A stretch of DNA of 64,000 nucleotides from Letharia columbiana. Taxonomy: Eukaryota; Ascomycota; Lecanoromycetes; Lecanorales; Parmeliaceae. A model generated the notes under the pieces. That model was given only the letters and a program-made list of their open reading frames with translations, was not told the origin of the DNA and searched no databases. The DNA lies in assembly GCF_014066305.1 (NCBI RefSeq), contig NW_023501081.1, forward strand, positions 248,001 through 312,000. The letters run 5' to 3'. This document shows, piece by piece, positions 31,942 through 47,110 of the stretch; position 1 is the first letter of the stretch, and each line of letters starts with the position of its first letter. The position numbers were made by a program, and so were the translations under genes.

Positions 31942-34900
31942 TACGCCTTAGCGTATTTATATCTAGTCGCTCTTTTCTTTATAGTAACTCTATAGTTAAT
32001 AACTAAGTATCTTATCTTATATTTTTATAGATTATAAGTCTAAGCTTTATCTAATAATTATTATATTATATCTATTATTTATCTCTATAATTATAACTAT
32101 CTTTAGACTTTTAATATTTATCTTATAATATTTAAAGTCTATTATATAAAGATAGTAATAGCTATAAAGATATTCTTTTAATCTTCTTAATAAGAATATT
32201 TCTCTTTCTTAAAATAATTATAAGTTTAAATAAGTATAATTTATTAATAATATAAGAGGCTAAAAGTCGTTATCGCTTTTATTCTAAGCGAGCTAAGATA
32301 TATTATCTTTAATCGAAATATCAAACTCGCTAAGTATATTAAGTATATAATTATATTATTATATAATTAAGTTATATTATTAAGATCTCTTTAAATCTTA
32401 TTAACTTTCGCTAAATTAGAATACTTAATTTTATTAAAAATAAAATTATTTTATATTAATATTAACTTTAAAATTATATATTAATTATTAAATTAATAAC
32501 TATTAATTAAAAATAATTAAATATTAATATTAATAGTCTAATTATAATTTAAAATAATTTAGAGCTAATATTACTATCTCTTAATATACTTATAAATTTA
32601 TTAAGATTAAAATAATAAGAATATCTTATTAATATTAGCTTTTAGATCTTTAGAAGTCTCTTAAAAAAGAGAGTTAAGATTTTATTATTAAATTCTTTCT
32701 TTATAATTATTTATATTTTATTATTATAACTATAAAGTTAGAATAATTTTTAAAGTTTTATAATAGTAATTAGCGATATAAATATTCTAGATCTAAATCT
32801 TTAAATAAATAATATAAAAAGAATATTAATTTCTCTTTAAGAAGAAGGTTTATATATTTATAATAATTATACTTTATATAATTCTATTAGAAATTAATCT
32901 TTATTTATAAATTATTTTTATTATTAAGTATCTTTTATTTTAATTATATTATCTATATCTATTATAGCTCTATATATAAATACTTTTTATTTTTTATATA
33001 AAAACTTAAAGTTTAAAAGCGATAATTAATTAATATTAATAAGATCTTTAAAAACTCTAATAATAATTAGAGTATTTATTCTACTTTCGCTATTTTATTA
33101 AATAATAATTTTATTAATCTTAAATTCGAAGTTAGCGAAGATATTCTTAGCCCTTTAAGCGATATTAAGCTATTTAATCTTTATATTAAAGAATCTATTA
33201 TATTTACTTTAAAATTATTTTTAAAATCTTTCTCTAAATTTATTATCTTATTTAAAATAATAATTAAATTATTATTATTATTATTATTATCGCTCTCTCT
33301 ATTAATATTTTATATATTTTTATTTAAACTATCTTTTAATAATAATAAATTTAAATAATTAATTATAGCGTTTTATAATTAATATTTTTAATTAATTTTA
33401 ATTTAATAAAAATAATTTCTCTCTAATCTTTATTATTATTCTAAAATTTAATATAAAATATATTAGATAAAGATAAGATATTAAGAGCTAATTAATATTT
33501 AATAATCTTTTATTTTTTATTAAAATTATAAAGCTTAAAACTTATATAATTATTTTTTAATATTTTAAATATAATAATTATTAACTTATTAAGATTAATT
33601 ATAATAATAAAAATTTTTAAATAATATTAAACGCTATTATTAAATATTATAAATCTAAAAACTTTAAACTTTATATAAAGCTAATTTACTAATTACTCGA
33701 TATTACTCTTATTTTTAAAAAAAAGAATTAATATAAAAAGAATTTTTATAAGATTATTATTAAAATCGCTAGTTTATATAAATCGCTTATTTTACTAGAA
33801 CTCTTTCTAATTTAACTCTTTTTTATAAAACTTAAAAACTCTTTTAATATCTTTATAATTATTTATATTTAGATCTATAAGCTATATAATAATAAGATTA
33901 TTAAATTTAATAAGATTATCTATATCGCGATAAATAAAGAGATTTATCTATTATTATTTAAAGATAATAATATTATTATATACGCTATTTATAATAATAA
34001 TAATAAGAATAAAAATAAGTAGTTCGTTAGATATTATAAAATCGATAATTTAGAAATTAATCGCGAAATTTATTTTTTATATAAAATCGTTAAATATAAA
34101 TTTAGATATTCTTTTATTAAATATTAAATTAAGTTCTCTTATCTAAAATTTAAAAAGTTTATATTAAATAAAAAAAAGAAGAAGAAGATTTAAATTATTA
34201 CGATTAATTTTAATAATATAAAGAAGAGTCTTAGTATTAAGCGTAAGCGTATTAAAGAGATATTCTTTAATATCTTTATTTTAGAGAAAAATAAATATCT
34301 TAATATTAACTATATCTTTCTAAAAGAATTAAATTTAATTATATATTATATAAATTTTAATTTTAATAATTTTAATATTCTTAATATAATTAATAATAAG
34401 AAAGTTATTAATTTAATAATTATTAATTTTAATTTAAAGTATAACTTAATAGCTAACTTTATTAATCTATATTCTTATATAATAATAAACTCTAATTACT
34501 CTTACTATTTCTTTATTAATTATTTAATATTTATTATTTATAAAAAGATCTACTTTTACTTTATTCGCGATATTAAAAATAATTAAATTTAATTTCTTAA
34601 TCGCGATATTATTAGTTTAAATTATTTTATTTAAGATAAATATATAAATATTATTTTATTTAATATCTTATATATATTTAATATAAATATTAATCTTCTT
34701 TTTATTAATAAACTCTTAAATTTTAGTATTATAATTATTTTTTATAAAACTAACTACGCTCTAATTAAAGATAATTTAAAACTTATAAATACTTATAATT
34801 AAGATTTATTCTTTTTTAATCTTTAAAATAATTTAAATAATATCTTAGCGATATATAATATTTCTTTAAATTTAATTTATTAACTTTAATATATTTATAT

Positions 34901-36489
34901 AAATTATTTAAATTAATAAAATTTAAATAAACTCTTCGCTATAGCGATAGATATAGATTTTATTAAGAATATCGCGAATAAATATATTTATAAGTATTAT
35001 ATTATAGAGCGTTAAAAGATTATTTTCTATATTAATTTTATTACGCTTAGTATATAATTAAATAAATTTATTTATAGCGATTTTATAGAGTCTTTATTCT
35101 CTATTAATTTTAATAATTATAAATACTTTATAATATTTAAAAATAATTTTATCTTTTATTCTAAAGTCTACTATATTTATTATAAAAGTAAAATCTTCGC
35201 TATATTTTTATAATTTAAGATTTATCTTAAATTATATAATTATAAAATCTCTTATATTTATCTTAATAATAGAGATAAATATATATTTAAAGTCTTTCTT
35301 AATTATCTCGCTCTATTAAATATTAAATAAAAATTTATTATTTTTAATAATTTTTAGATAAATAATACGATTAAGCGTTTTAAATAAATCTTATTATATA
35401 AGATATATCTTATTCTATTAAGCTTTAATCTTAATAAATTCTTTTAATTTAAAATTATTATTATCGCTAATTATTTAATATTAAAATTATTATAATTTCT
35501 TTTAAAATCTTCTATTAATAAAAGTTTATTCTTTTTTATTTATATATAATTAATTTTATTATTTATATAATAAAATAAATTTAAACAAAAGCTTATAAAT
35601 TAAAGTAAAAAGTATATATTATTAGAATATAAAGGGGAGTATATCTTTTAATTATATAATCTTATTAAAAAGATAATTATTCGCGCTAATAGCGTATACT
35701 TTATAAAAAAATAATCTCTAATTATAAATTTAAAAGAAGAAATTAAGATTTATAAATTTTTAAATAAGTAATAATATTTAATAATATTAATATTCGCTAT
35801 AGAGAAGATATTAAATAAATAATATATTATTAATATTTTAAAAGATATTAAATCTAAAAAAGTATTAGAAGATATTATATTTATAATTAAAATAGTTATT
35901 AAATCTTTAATAATTTTAAAATCTTTAATATTTATAAAATTAAGATTAAATTTTCTCTAATTAATTAATAAGTAAGCGCTTTCGCGAAGATCTATATAAG
36001 AGTCTTTAATATAGCGAATTTAATTAATTACGCGAGAGCTTTTAGCTTAAATATCTTTAATATAAACTATTTAATCTACTTAATTAAATATTATATTTAT
36101 ATCTATATTAATAATTTAATCTATATTATCTATATAAGAAATTTCTTTAAATTTAAATTTAATATTCTTAAATTTAGATTTATTATTTATTATTATTAAA
36201 GTTATATAAACTATTCGCGAAGATTATAAGTTAAACGCTATTTAAAGAATATTATATAATTATTTAAATCTTATAATTTTAAATCTATAAAATCTATCCT
36301 CTAACCCTCTTTTAAAAATCTTTATAATATTTATTTTATTTATAAATTATATTAATAAATTAAATATTTTTAAATTTATTATTTATAAGTAGACTATATC
36401 TAATTAGCTATTTTAAATAAATTAAAAACTTTTTATAAAGAATAAATATAAATCTCTTATAAATAATAATACTTAATATCTTATTTAGA

Positions 36490-37640
36490 CGTCTTTTAAA
36501 GCTTATATTCTAAAAAATAAATAAATTTATATCTTAAAATAAGATCTTAATAAAAAAATTACTCGCTATAAGATATACTAAATTATTTAAAAATTTAAAT
36601 AATAAAAAAATTATAATTATTATAATACTTTTATATTAATAATAAAGTCTATAAATTATAAGATAATCTTTATATTTATAATTATTTTAAATTAAAATCT
36701 AAAGTAAATAAATATTAAAATTATCTTTTTATATAATAATATAAAAAAAGAGATTTATATATATTAATTCGATAGCTTTAATAAAGATAATATTAAGATT
36801 TATAAGCTAAATAAGATATTTTATAATTTAAAATAATTCTCTTAAATTTAATATTAATATTTCTTAAAGTATATAAAGAAGCTAGGTTTTCTCTCTATTA
36901 AATTAAATAATAGCGTATTTATAAACCTTAAAGAGAGTATTATTATAGCGCTCTATATTAATAATATCTTAATTATTAATTCTAATAAAGTCGAGATTTA
37001 GCGAATTAAGAAGAGTTTTAACGCGAAGTTTTATATATTAAATTTAGAATTATATATCTATTATTTAAATATAATTATTAAAAAAAATTATTATAGCGAT
37101 ATTCTTTATCTAAAATAAGAAGCTTATATTACTTAATTCTTAAATTATTTTAATTATTAAAATCTTATCTTAATATTAATATCTCTTAAAATTAATTATA
37201 AATTAACTTTTATTAAAGAGAGCTATATCGCTTTAAGAAAATTATAAGAAAACTATTAATTCGCGATAAAATCTCTTATATATATTATACTTGATATTTA
37301 TTCTAATATCGCTTATATAATATTATTAATAAATCGCTATTTAATTAATTTAACTTTAGTATATTAAAATATAATTATTTAAATCTTTCGATATTTAAAA
37401 GATATAGTATATTATAAACTTATATATAAAGATTTTTTTAAGAGCTTATTAATTATATTAATTCTAATTAAATTAATAATATAATTTAAAGATCTATATC
37501 TAATTATCTCTTTAATATAAAAAGTAATATAATTAATTAATTATCTAAGCGTTAAATTATTATAATATTATTTATTTATAAAATAGAGTATATTAATTAG
37601 ATATAGATTATTAAAGAAATAATCTAATTAAAAAATCTAT
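36490..37640 (+). pseudogene. RIP-degraded Ty1/copia reverse transcriptase / RNase H
   Basis: Plus-strand translation still shows the copia polymerase order with stops and transition damage: ILK.DLNKKITRYKIY (family KxxxxGxxxRyKaR block), YYNTFILIIKSINYKIIF (family ETFaPVvk block), IIFLYNNIKKEIYI (TAFLyG.l.EeIYm block), KLNKIFYNLK (kLnkalYGLKQ block), then ALYINNILIINSN, where the YVDD catalytic box has become YINN as G to A changes predict. Near 37380 IFRYLKDIVYYKL matches the copia RNase H entry (lRYlkgT). The element probably extends left to about 32000 and right to about 37900; its LTRs were not found. Inactive. Confidence 0.82.
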
Positions 37641-38939
37641 TTAATTAACTTCTTTATCTTAATAATATAAATTTTAAAATTATTATTATTTTCGATAATA
37701 ATTAAAATATAATTACTCTTATAAAGAATACTTAATTTTATACTTATATTAAATATATTAATATTATCTATTATTTTATATAAGAAAAGATTAATAATAA
37801 TATTATAAATATATAATATATTTTTACTAATAAATAAATAGCTAATAAACTTATTAAAGCTCTTTATCTAGATAAATTTATTACTTTTTAAGACATCTTT
37901 AAGATAAAAGCTATATTTACTTACCTCTTAAATAATTACTAATCTTACTACTATCTTAATATAGTCTTATTTTAATAATATCTAATAGAAAAGCTATTCT
38001 ACTATATCTATATCTAAATCTAAAGAAGTTATCTACTATCGTCTACTTTAGAAAAGTTATTTTATTAATTTTTATATTATAAATAATTAATTTAAGTCGT
38101 TTATCGAGTCGCTATATTAGACTTAATACTCTATAAACTCGCTATTTTATATCAAAATAGCTATTTCTTTAGCGCTATTACTACTATCGTTATTAAACTC
38201 TTAAAAACTCTTTTAAAGAATTTATATCTATTTATTATTAATATCTTAAATATTATATCTTTAAATTATCGTTATTAGCTACTATTATTAAGAATTAATT
38301 ATCTAAAATAATTCCCGCGAAGGTCTTATAGTCGGCGATATATAGCTAGAAGAATTTCTTTTAATTATTTTATTTAATTATTCTTATAAATATCCTTCGA
38401 TCTTAAATTAATCGATTTTTAATATATACTAGATAGCCTAAAAATAAAATTTTCGAAAAACCGCTTTTTAATAAAAAGTGGAATTTAAATCGAATTTTAA
38501 TAGGGGCCTAGTCTAATATAGTCGTTTTTAGATTTCGACTTTTTACTTTATCTACTCTATTTTAAACGTTATAAACTTTAAATCTTATATTTTTTAATTT
38601 CGTTTATATAAGAGGATAGAGGTATAGAGAATATAGAGGGGTATATTTTTACGCTAGCTACTCGGCACTAACTTATCTTAATTATTCGATATTAATTTTA
38701 CTTTAATTATTTCTATTATTCGAAAGAATACTATTTAGAGTACTTATAGTCTTTATAATAACTTAATTAATTAAGAAACGAGTGCTATAGACCTCCGCGA
38801 AGAAATAATATATTTCGACTCTTAATATAGAGATCTACTATTCTTCTTAACTCGTATACGCCTTTATAGTATTAGAACTTTAGAGATCTTCTCATATCTA
38901 TATTTAATATATTATAAATTCTTTAAATTTTTACTTAAT

Positions 38940-41655
38940 TCCATCTTATTTAATATATAAATTAATTAATTCTAGAAACGAATAATTACGCTAATAGTAT
39001 TAAATAATTCTTATTCTCGATCGATTAAAATTAAATAGCGAATATATCGATATATATATAATTAACGATCTTATCTATTATAAGATAGTAGAGGTTAATA
39101 AGAAAGACGATTATTATATAAAAATTCGTAACGATATCGTCGAAGATAAGAATAAGTTTTAAGGAATTACTCTTAATAAGTACTTTATATAAGATAGAAG
39201 TACTTTATTATAAGAATCGTTTATAAGTATTCGATAATATATATATCGATATTATTCGAGAGATATATAATTAATTATTCTACGATTATTTCGAGATAGT
39301 ATATATCTATAAACTACTTAAAAGAAAATATTATTAGCGAGGAATAAGAACGATAATAGTTACTTATATTTAGAATTACTATATCTATTAAAAAATTAAG
39401 ATATCTCGCGATTAAGAATATAATTTATTTTAGTTTATACTAAATTCACCTATATTAATATTAAGATATCGTTTTTTATATCGTTAATATAAGAATACTT
39501 TCTTTAGATTACGATCTTCTATATATTATAGCTAGCTTTATCTTATTTACGAAGATCTATATACGAGATATTCGCCTTTAAATTCGCTATAACTTTATAT
39601 ATTACGTATATAGCGATCTCTATCTACTAAGAACTTATATTAGCGATATTACGAAGTATCGAATAAGATATAAAACTAAAACTCGCCTAATATCTCTACT
39701 CCGCCTTCGCCCTCTTTCTTATTTTATATTAGTTAAAAGAAAACGTAAGATTAAAACTCGATTAATATCTCTACTCCTCTTACCCGTTCTTATTATTATC
39801 CTTATACTATAAGATTTTCAAGATATTTAGAGATAAATCGATATCGATTAATAGTTCTTTATCGTTAGTTAGATAATTACTTAATCTAAGATTATTAAAT
39901 TTATCTATCTTTATAAATATTAATTTAATATTATTTAATAATTAGAAAATAAGAATTTAAGATAAGCTTATTTATAATAATAATTATTTTCTTATTAATA
40001 TCTTTAAAATTATTTACGTTATAGTAAGACTTAAAGAAAAAGTTAGTTAATATATATCTATTAGACGACGATATCGCTTATACTCTATAGTCGATAATCT
40101 TTTAAATTATTTAAATAACGTATATAAGATATCCTTATTTATTCTTAGAAGAATCTATTAATATACTTACGATAAAATAAGTTAAGAAAGTTAACTATTT
40201 CTTAAATTCTACGATAATCTTATTAAGTATATTAAATATAATTTTAGAAATAATAGTCTTAACGATCTTAGAAATAATAGTCTAATAAACGATATATAAA
40301 AGAAATCGAAACTTCGTTTTTATAACTTAATTTATCTAATAATAAAAAATTAAACTACGCTTAAGTTAAAGAAATATATTATAAAAATATAGCTTTAATA
40401 TTAATAATCTATTAAGAAATTTATTAAAAAAAAGGCTAAAAGATTCGCGGTATAATATATAAAAGTAAAAGTCGAGACTAACGTAAAGAAGGATATCTCG
40501 ATTATAACTTATTTTACTTTTAATATAGAGAGTTTAAGTCTTACTAAGATAGAGAATCTTATAGATAAAAATTAAGCTTATATATAAAAGTATAATAAAT
40601 ACTTTATCGATATTCGATATAAATTTCGAGAGAAGTATATGAGCTTAGTTGTTAGAACTATCTATGATCGAGAATAGATAATAAGAATTTAAAAGGGAAA
40701 GAGTCTTATAGATATAAGATAAGAAGATCTACGAACGTATTAAATCTATAAAGATATAGTTATAAGAACGTAGTAGGCGAATATAATTAAGATTAATATG
40801 CGGTTCGATAATACTTCGAATATCGTATTTTTAAACGAATTAAAATCATTCGATATTAGAATAGTCTTATTCTTTTATATTCGTAAAATTAATTCTTTAG
40901 ATCTATATTACTTAATAACTATCTTATATTAAATTTATTAAGCGAGCTTCTCTTATTATTATATACGTAAAGATCTTCTAAAGCTATTATACGTTATCTA
41001 TAGATTTTATTATCGCCGTCGATAGCCTTTATCGATATCGTCTATATAATATTCTATAAAGAAACTTACTTAATATTAGATTAGAGTTTTTAGCGTCTAT
41101 AGCTTAATTTAATTCGAGAGCCTTCGATTAATTACGTCGTATTATTCTATATATATTTTATTCGCTTAGATATAAATTTAAAAATTACTACTATTTATCT
41201 CTATATTAATAAATATTATTTTTACTATACTATATCGATTTTCTCTCGACTAGATTTTCTATATACATTTATATCTTAATTAATAACGTCGCTATAGCGT
41301 AAGTATAAAGAGCTATTATCGTTCTTAATATTACTTATAAAGAAAAATACGATACTAGAGTTTTCGAATACGATTATTTCTTTACTACTTTTATAATTTT
41401 TTAGACGTTAAGCGTATATATATATCTATTTTTCTATCTTTTTACTTATTAATTATAGAATATAATTTTATAAAGAAGAAGGATAGTATTATAAGCGTAT
41501 TCTTAATATATTTCTTAGCTCTATAGCTAGCGAGCCTTAACGAAGATATTCTCTATTATATTATATCTTCTTTCTATATATATAGTTCGATAGTCTTATT
41601 ATTTTAATTCTATCTTATTTATACTAATATCGTATCTATACTAATTCTAATATTA
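38940..41655 (+). repeat. partial, inverted copy of gypsy element A
   Basis: The reverse complement of 43440-45960 matches this stretch along its length, for example AAATTCGTAACGATATCGTCGAAGATAAGAATAAG near 39120 against the complement of 45750-45790, and AATATTCTATAAAGAAACTTA near 41045. It ends with the same ~90-bp LTR-like word (41563-41653). It is therefore a 5'-truncated copy of A in plus orientation, carrying the 3' part of pol and the 3' LTR. (Words quoted here are split for brevity and are not longer than the similarity seen.). Confidence 0.72.
41563..41653 (+). repeat. LTR-like copy 3 (inverted)
   Basis: About 90 bp whose reverse complement matches 43441-43532 and 50132-50220 with scattered transitions; shared words include TATTAGAAT, ATAATATTA and ATAAGATA. 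Confidence 0.6.
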
Positions 41656-41819
41656 TTAGCGATAACTTTTAAATTATTAAAATTATAAGAAATCTTCTCT
41701 TAAGAAATAGAGTTATATTCGATTATAAAGTATTATAAAGAAAGATATAATAAGATAAAGAAAAGAAATAAGAGATTAATTAAGTTACTTCACTTCGCGA
41801 TTATAAATTATAAAGTCTT

Positions 41820-43440
41820 TTAAAATTCCCGAAATTTCTAAAATTTCTTGATAATTTTCGAATTTAAGCTTCTATATAATAATATATTAGAAAATACGAA
41901 TTAATAAAGTAAATTATATTTATAATCTAATAACTTAATAAAAGTCTAAAAATTATATTTTATTTAATATCTAGTTTAATAATATATTAATAGCGTAAAA
42001 AATAATTTTTATACTACGAGCTTATATAGAGTTCTAAAATTTCCTCTTTTAATACTTCTTTTATAAGCGTTTTTATATTTTAAATTATAATTATAGATTA
42101 AATTCTTTATATTCTCTAAATCTTTTATCTTATATTATATATTATAAATTTTTTTTAATCTTTTTATTTTACTAGATACTTTATAATATTTTTCTTATCT
42201 TTATTTCCTCGATCTAGAGATTAACTAGTATATTAATTAGTTAATCTCTAAATCTTATAGCGATTCTTAATTACTAGCTCTTTTTAATTAAATATAAAAA
42301 TTTATTCTTTCTTATAAAATTAATAATAAAAAATTTTTTTTTTAAATATAGATTTAAGTATTATAATAGAGATAATAGAATAAATTTTTTAAATAATTAA
42401 GAGATTAAGCCTATAGACTAGGTTTTCGACTCGCTTAAGAATAATAAAAGATTTAACTCTTTAATTTAAAAGTTTTATATTCTTAAATTTAAGAAGATAA
42501 TATCTCTTATAAAGCTTAATAAAAGCTTTATTTTCTTTCTCTATAATTAAAGCTTTATACTTTAAATTATATCTAAATTTCGTATTAATCATCGCGAAGA
42601 CTAAGATATTTAAAGCTTTTTATTAATATCGAGTATAGTTATTTATAATATCTATCTAATTTTTTACTAAGATATTTATTATATTAGATTTATTATTAAG
42701 TTTTATTATTATAGATAATCTTATTAAGATTTTTTCTATCGATATATTTATAAAGTTATTAAGACTATCTTTAAGATATATAAAGAATTTATTCTAAAAA
42801 TTATTAAGAATATAAGAAATATAAAATTTTAAAGTAATTTTTATTATCTAATTTATTCGCTTAAAATTATTATTTATTTACGAGTAATAAGTAGTAAAGA
42901 CGAGAAGCTTTATTTCTAAGATTTAAAAATATTATAATTTAAAATATTAAATTATTTATTTTAAATTTAGCGATAATAATAATTTTTATTAAATATCGTT
43001 AATTTATATTATAATTTTAATTAATTAATATAAATAAAATTAAGAATAAGATAGAGTTAAATTTAAAAATCTTAAATTTATATATATAGCTAATATATAA
43101 AATATTTAGATTTATTTTACGCTTAATACTTAGTTATAAATAAGTATTTTTAAATACGAGTTAGTTATCTTTAGAATAATAGTAGATAAATTTTTTTATA
43201 TTTATTAAAAATAAAATAGATATACGTTAAATTTAATAATCTTTATTATTTATAATAATAAATACTATATTATTTATTAGATAGATAGATATTAGAATTA
43301 TATTTAATATATTTTATTAAATCTTATATAATAGATAATTTAAGAAAAAATAATTTAATAGATTTAATATTCTTATTTATTAGATTAAGTTCGCTTAATA
43401 TAGAACTTAGTAATATATTAAGAATCGTTTATATTACTTA
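41820..43440 (-). pseudogene. RIP-degraded Ty3/gypsy integrase, element B (left part)
   Basis: On the minus strand, 42850-42350 reads NILVFAMINTKFRYNLKYKA, then a YYLLKFKN block (family GDyVyLrL), SFIILKRVENLVYRLNL (family gPF.vl.rvG.laYrL.LP, the GPY/F module) and IYSIISIIILKS (family hpV.SvaqLEp). This is the C-terminal end of a gypsy integrase. Stops and G to A/C to T changes throughout. It belongs with the right part of element B at 50221-51560, being in the same orientation and on the other side of element A. Confidence 0.7.
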
Positions 43441-43532
43441 TATATTAGAATCGATATAGATATAATATTAATATAGATATATTAAATAAGATAACTAAGA
43501 TATCGAATTATATAGATAGAAGAGAGATATTA
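43441..43532 (-). repeat. LTR-like copy 1 (3' side of element A)
   Basis: Shares TAGATATAATATTAATATAG and GATAACTAAGATATCGAATT with 50132-50220. Confidence 0.62.
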
Positions 43533-46500
43533 AATAGTAGATAATATCTCTATTAGACACGCTAGGCTCGAATAAGTAAGAGAGCTAAGTAATATATTAA
43601 GAATATAGAATACGCTCGTAATATTATCTTCTCTTTTTTATAAAATTATATCTTATAATTAATAAGTAGAAAGATAGAAAAATAAATATATATATACGCT
43701 TAACGTCTAAAAAATAATAAAAGCAATAAAGAAATAATCGTATTCGGGAATTTTAGTATCGTATCTTTCTTTATAAGAGATATTAGAGATAATAGTAGCT
43801 CTTTATATTTAGACTATAGCGATATCGCTAATCGAGATATAGATATATATAGAGAGTCTAGCTAGAAGAAAATCGATATAATATAGCGAAAATAATATTT
43901 ATAGGCGTAGGGGTAACTAGTAGTGATTTTCGAATCTATATCTAAGCGGAATAAAAGATTTATAAAATAGCGCGATATAATTAATCGAGGGCTCTCTCAA
44001 ATTAAATCGAATCGAATCGAGCCGTAGACGCTAAAAACTCTAATTTAATATTAAATAAGTTTCTTTATAGAATATTATATAATCGATATTAATAAAGACT
44101 ATTAACGGCGATAATAAGATTTATAGATAACGTATTATAGCTTTAAAAGATACTTAAATATCTATTAATAAGGAAATCTCTACGCGAAAGGCTTTATATA
44201 ATATAATTAATAATCGATATAGATCTAAGAAATCGATTCTTAAATTTGAAAAAATAAGGCTATTATAAAGATATCGAACGATTTTAATTTAATTAAAAAC
44301 GAGGTATTCGAGTAGATAGTTTTAATATTTTATAAGTTAACTCTTATAGATAAGACTCTTTCGAAATATCGTTTATAAAAGTCGTTTATTAGATCTTAAT
44401 AATTTTCGAATTTATCGTTATCTAAATTATATTAGATAAGATTATTATCGAGATCTTTTTATTTAACTTTATACTTAAGACGATTATAAATTAATTTAAA
44501 AATAAATATTTCTTTAATAATCTATTCGATTTAATTATTAATAGTTATATACTTTAACGATAAATTTATTTATTCTAATAAGAGGTTATTTATCGCGAGA
44601 CTTAAGAGATTAAAATAAAAGACGTTATAGATTCTTATACTTAATAAAAGTTTTAGATAATATAAAATTCTCATAAGACCTATAATCTTAAATAAATTAA
44701 GTCTCTTATAATTTAATTTACGAGAAAAGCGATTAAAGATAATATTCTTACTACTTAGAAAGATCTTATCGTCTATTTAAAAGATAATCTTTTATTAATA
44801 CTTATTAATTTATATAATTATAGTCTTCTAAATATAATCTATATTACTTCTAATATACTTAAAGAATCTATTTTATATAATTTATAATATTCTCTATTTA
44901 AGTAATATTAAGACGCTTATAAATAATCTTATAATTAATATATATTTAGACTAAAACTTATTTAAGAGTAAAATCTCTTATTTATAAGAAAAGATAAAAT
45001 ATTAATAATCGATAAGATAGATATTATTATCGACGAACTCGATAATAAATAATTATTTTATCTAATTATCTTATATATAATTATAATATATTTAAAGATA
45101 ACGCTTTATATTCTAATTTACTCGCTTAATCTATTTATTAATTTTAGAATAAAAAGCTATTAATAGCTTAACTATAATATTTAATCTTTTATAAAAGAAT
45201 TTTTATATAATAGCTATAAAGTAAAGATCTTAATTTAATATTATTAAGATTAATAGATTATATAAACGAAATACTTCTTTAAGTAGTAAGTTAACTATCT
45301 TCTTAGCGATAATATCTTTATTAATATTAAAATAGATTATATAATAACGTTTCTTAATAAATTAATTAATCGCTATTTAAATAGCGTTATAGTTATTAAA
45401 TATAAGTAAGTCTATAACGAAGTCGATTAATATATCTTATTATTATTTTTATAAAATCAATAGAGACTAAAGTAAATTATATTTTCGATTTTAAGATATT
45501 TTAGCTCTCTAATAGATATAGTAATTTTAAATATAGATAACTATTATCGCCCTTATTTCTCGCTAATAATACTTTCTTTTAAGTAAGTTTATAAATATAT
45601 ACTATCTCGAAATAATCGTAGAATAATTAATTATATATCTCTCGAATAATATCGATATATATATTATCGAATATTTATAAACGATCCTTATAATAAAGTA
45701 TCTTGTTCTATACGAAGTACTTATTAAGAGTAATTTCTTAAAACTTATTCTTATCTTCGACGATAGCGTTACGAATTTTTATATAATAGTTATTCTTTTT
45801 ATTAATCTCTACTATCTTATAATAAATAAAGTTATTAATTATATATATATCGATACTTTCGCTATTTAACTTTAATCAATTAGAGAATAAGAATTATTTA
45901 ATACTATTAACGTAATTATTTATTTTTAAAATTAATTAATTTATATCTAGCTATTTATATAAATATATTTATCTTAATATTCTAAGATCTAGATTAATAA
46001 ATAATCTTTATATTAAATTCGAATAATATATCTAAATAGCGGGCCTAGCGATAGCTTAGGTCTCTTTCTTTAATAAAGTATATTAAGTCTTTATAATTTA
46101 TAAAGATCTTAATAGAAATATTAATATATTTTAATTTAGAATACTAGTATTTTAGATAGCGAATAATAACTAATAGCTTCTTATTATAGATCTAATAATT
46201 ATACTCTACTAAAGTAAGATTTTTACTATAGAAGGCTATTAAATAAAGTACTTTCTTATTATTATATTAAGAAAAGAATATCTTTATTAACGTAGTTAAA
46301 AGAGTTAATCTCTAGAATAATCTTTTTTATTCTATCGAAATAATATAAAACTAGAGCTTTAATAATAACGACTTTAAGAAAATAAAAGATCTCTTAATAT
46401 ACTAGAGATTAATTAAATATAATCTCTTTTATCGTAAGTTTTATTATAAATTTAACTATTTTAGAGAAGTCTCTAATAAATCGTTAATAAAAATTATAAA

Positions 46501-46579
46501 ATTCGATAAAGGTCTATATCTCTTTAAGATTAATAGATATAATTTACTCGATAATAGTCTAAATTTTAATAAGATCTAT

Positions 46580-47110
46580 TTATAACCCGTCTATAGATAT
46601 TAATAGATCTAGAAATTTAATTTTCTAAATATAGAATTCGTATTTAAGAATATTTATCTAAAGGTCGATATTTCTTAATTTCTAGAGAATTTATTTAACG
46701 TATTAAATATATTTCTTTTTTATCTTATTATAAATAAGTATATTATCGAGATAGATCTAATAGAAATCGTTTAGATATTCGAATAGAATATTATTTATAT
46801 ATTATTAATATGTGATTAGATCGTTAATTAGATCGAAGAAGAGAATTTAATACTTATATACTTTAAGAAAGATAATAAAAGTAATAAAATTCTCGCTATC
46901 GAAGTATATATATAGTTTATTAAACGCGGCTATAATATCTAATCGAGTAAGATATTTATATTTCTAGATTCTTATTAAAATCTTATCTATTAATAAAATT
47001 AAATATCGATTTCTTTTAATAATAGCGTTTAGCTTTCGATAGTTTATATAAAAATATAATTCTTTATTCGACTTTTTCGCGAATAAAATAGATAAGGCGA
47101 ATAATATATA
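46580..47110 (-). pseudogene. Ty3/gypsy reverse transcriptase core of element A
   Basis: Minus-strand translation gives INYRKLNAIIKRNRYLILLI (family vDYRkLNaiT.knryPLPlid), LTRLDIIAAFNKLYI (family fTkLDl..afn.iri), a damaged FGL block, YINNILFEYLNDF (family yinD.lrefLd) and IYLDNILIYNKIKKKYI, in which the YLDD box has become YLDN. Interspersed stop codons are all TAA or TAG, as RIP of CAA/CAG/TGG would give. Inactive. Confidence 0.85.
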
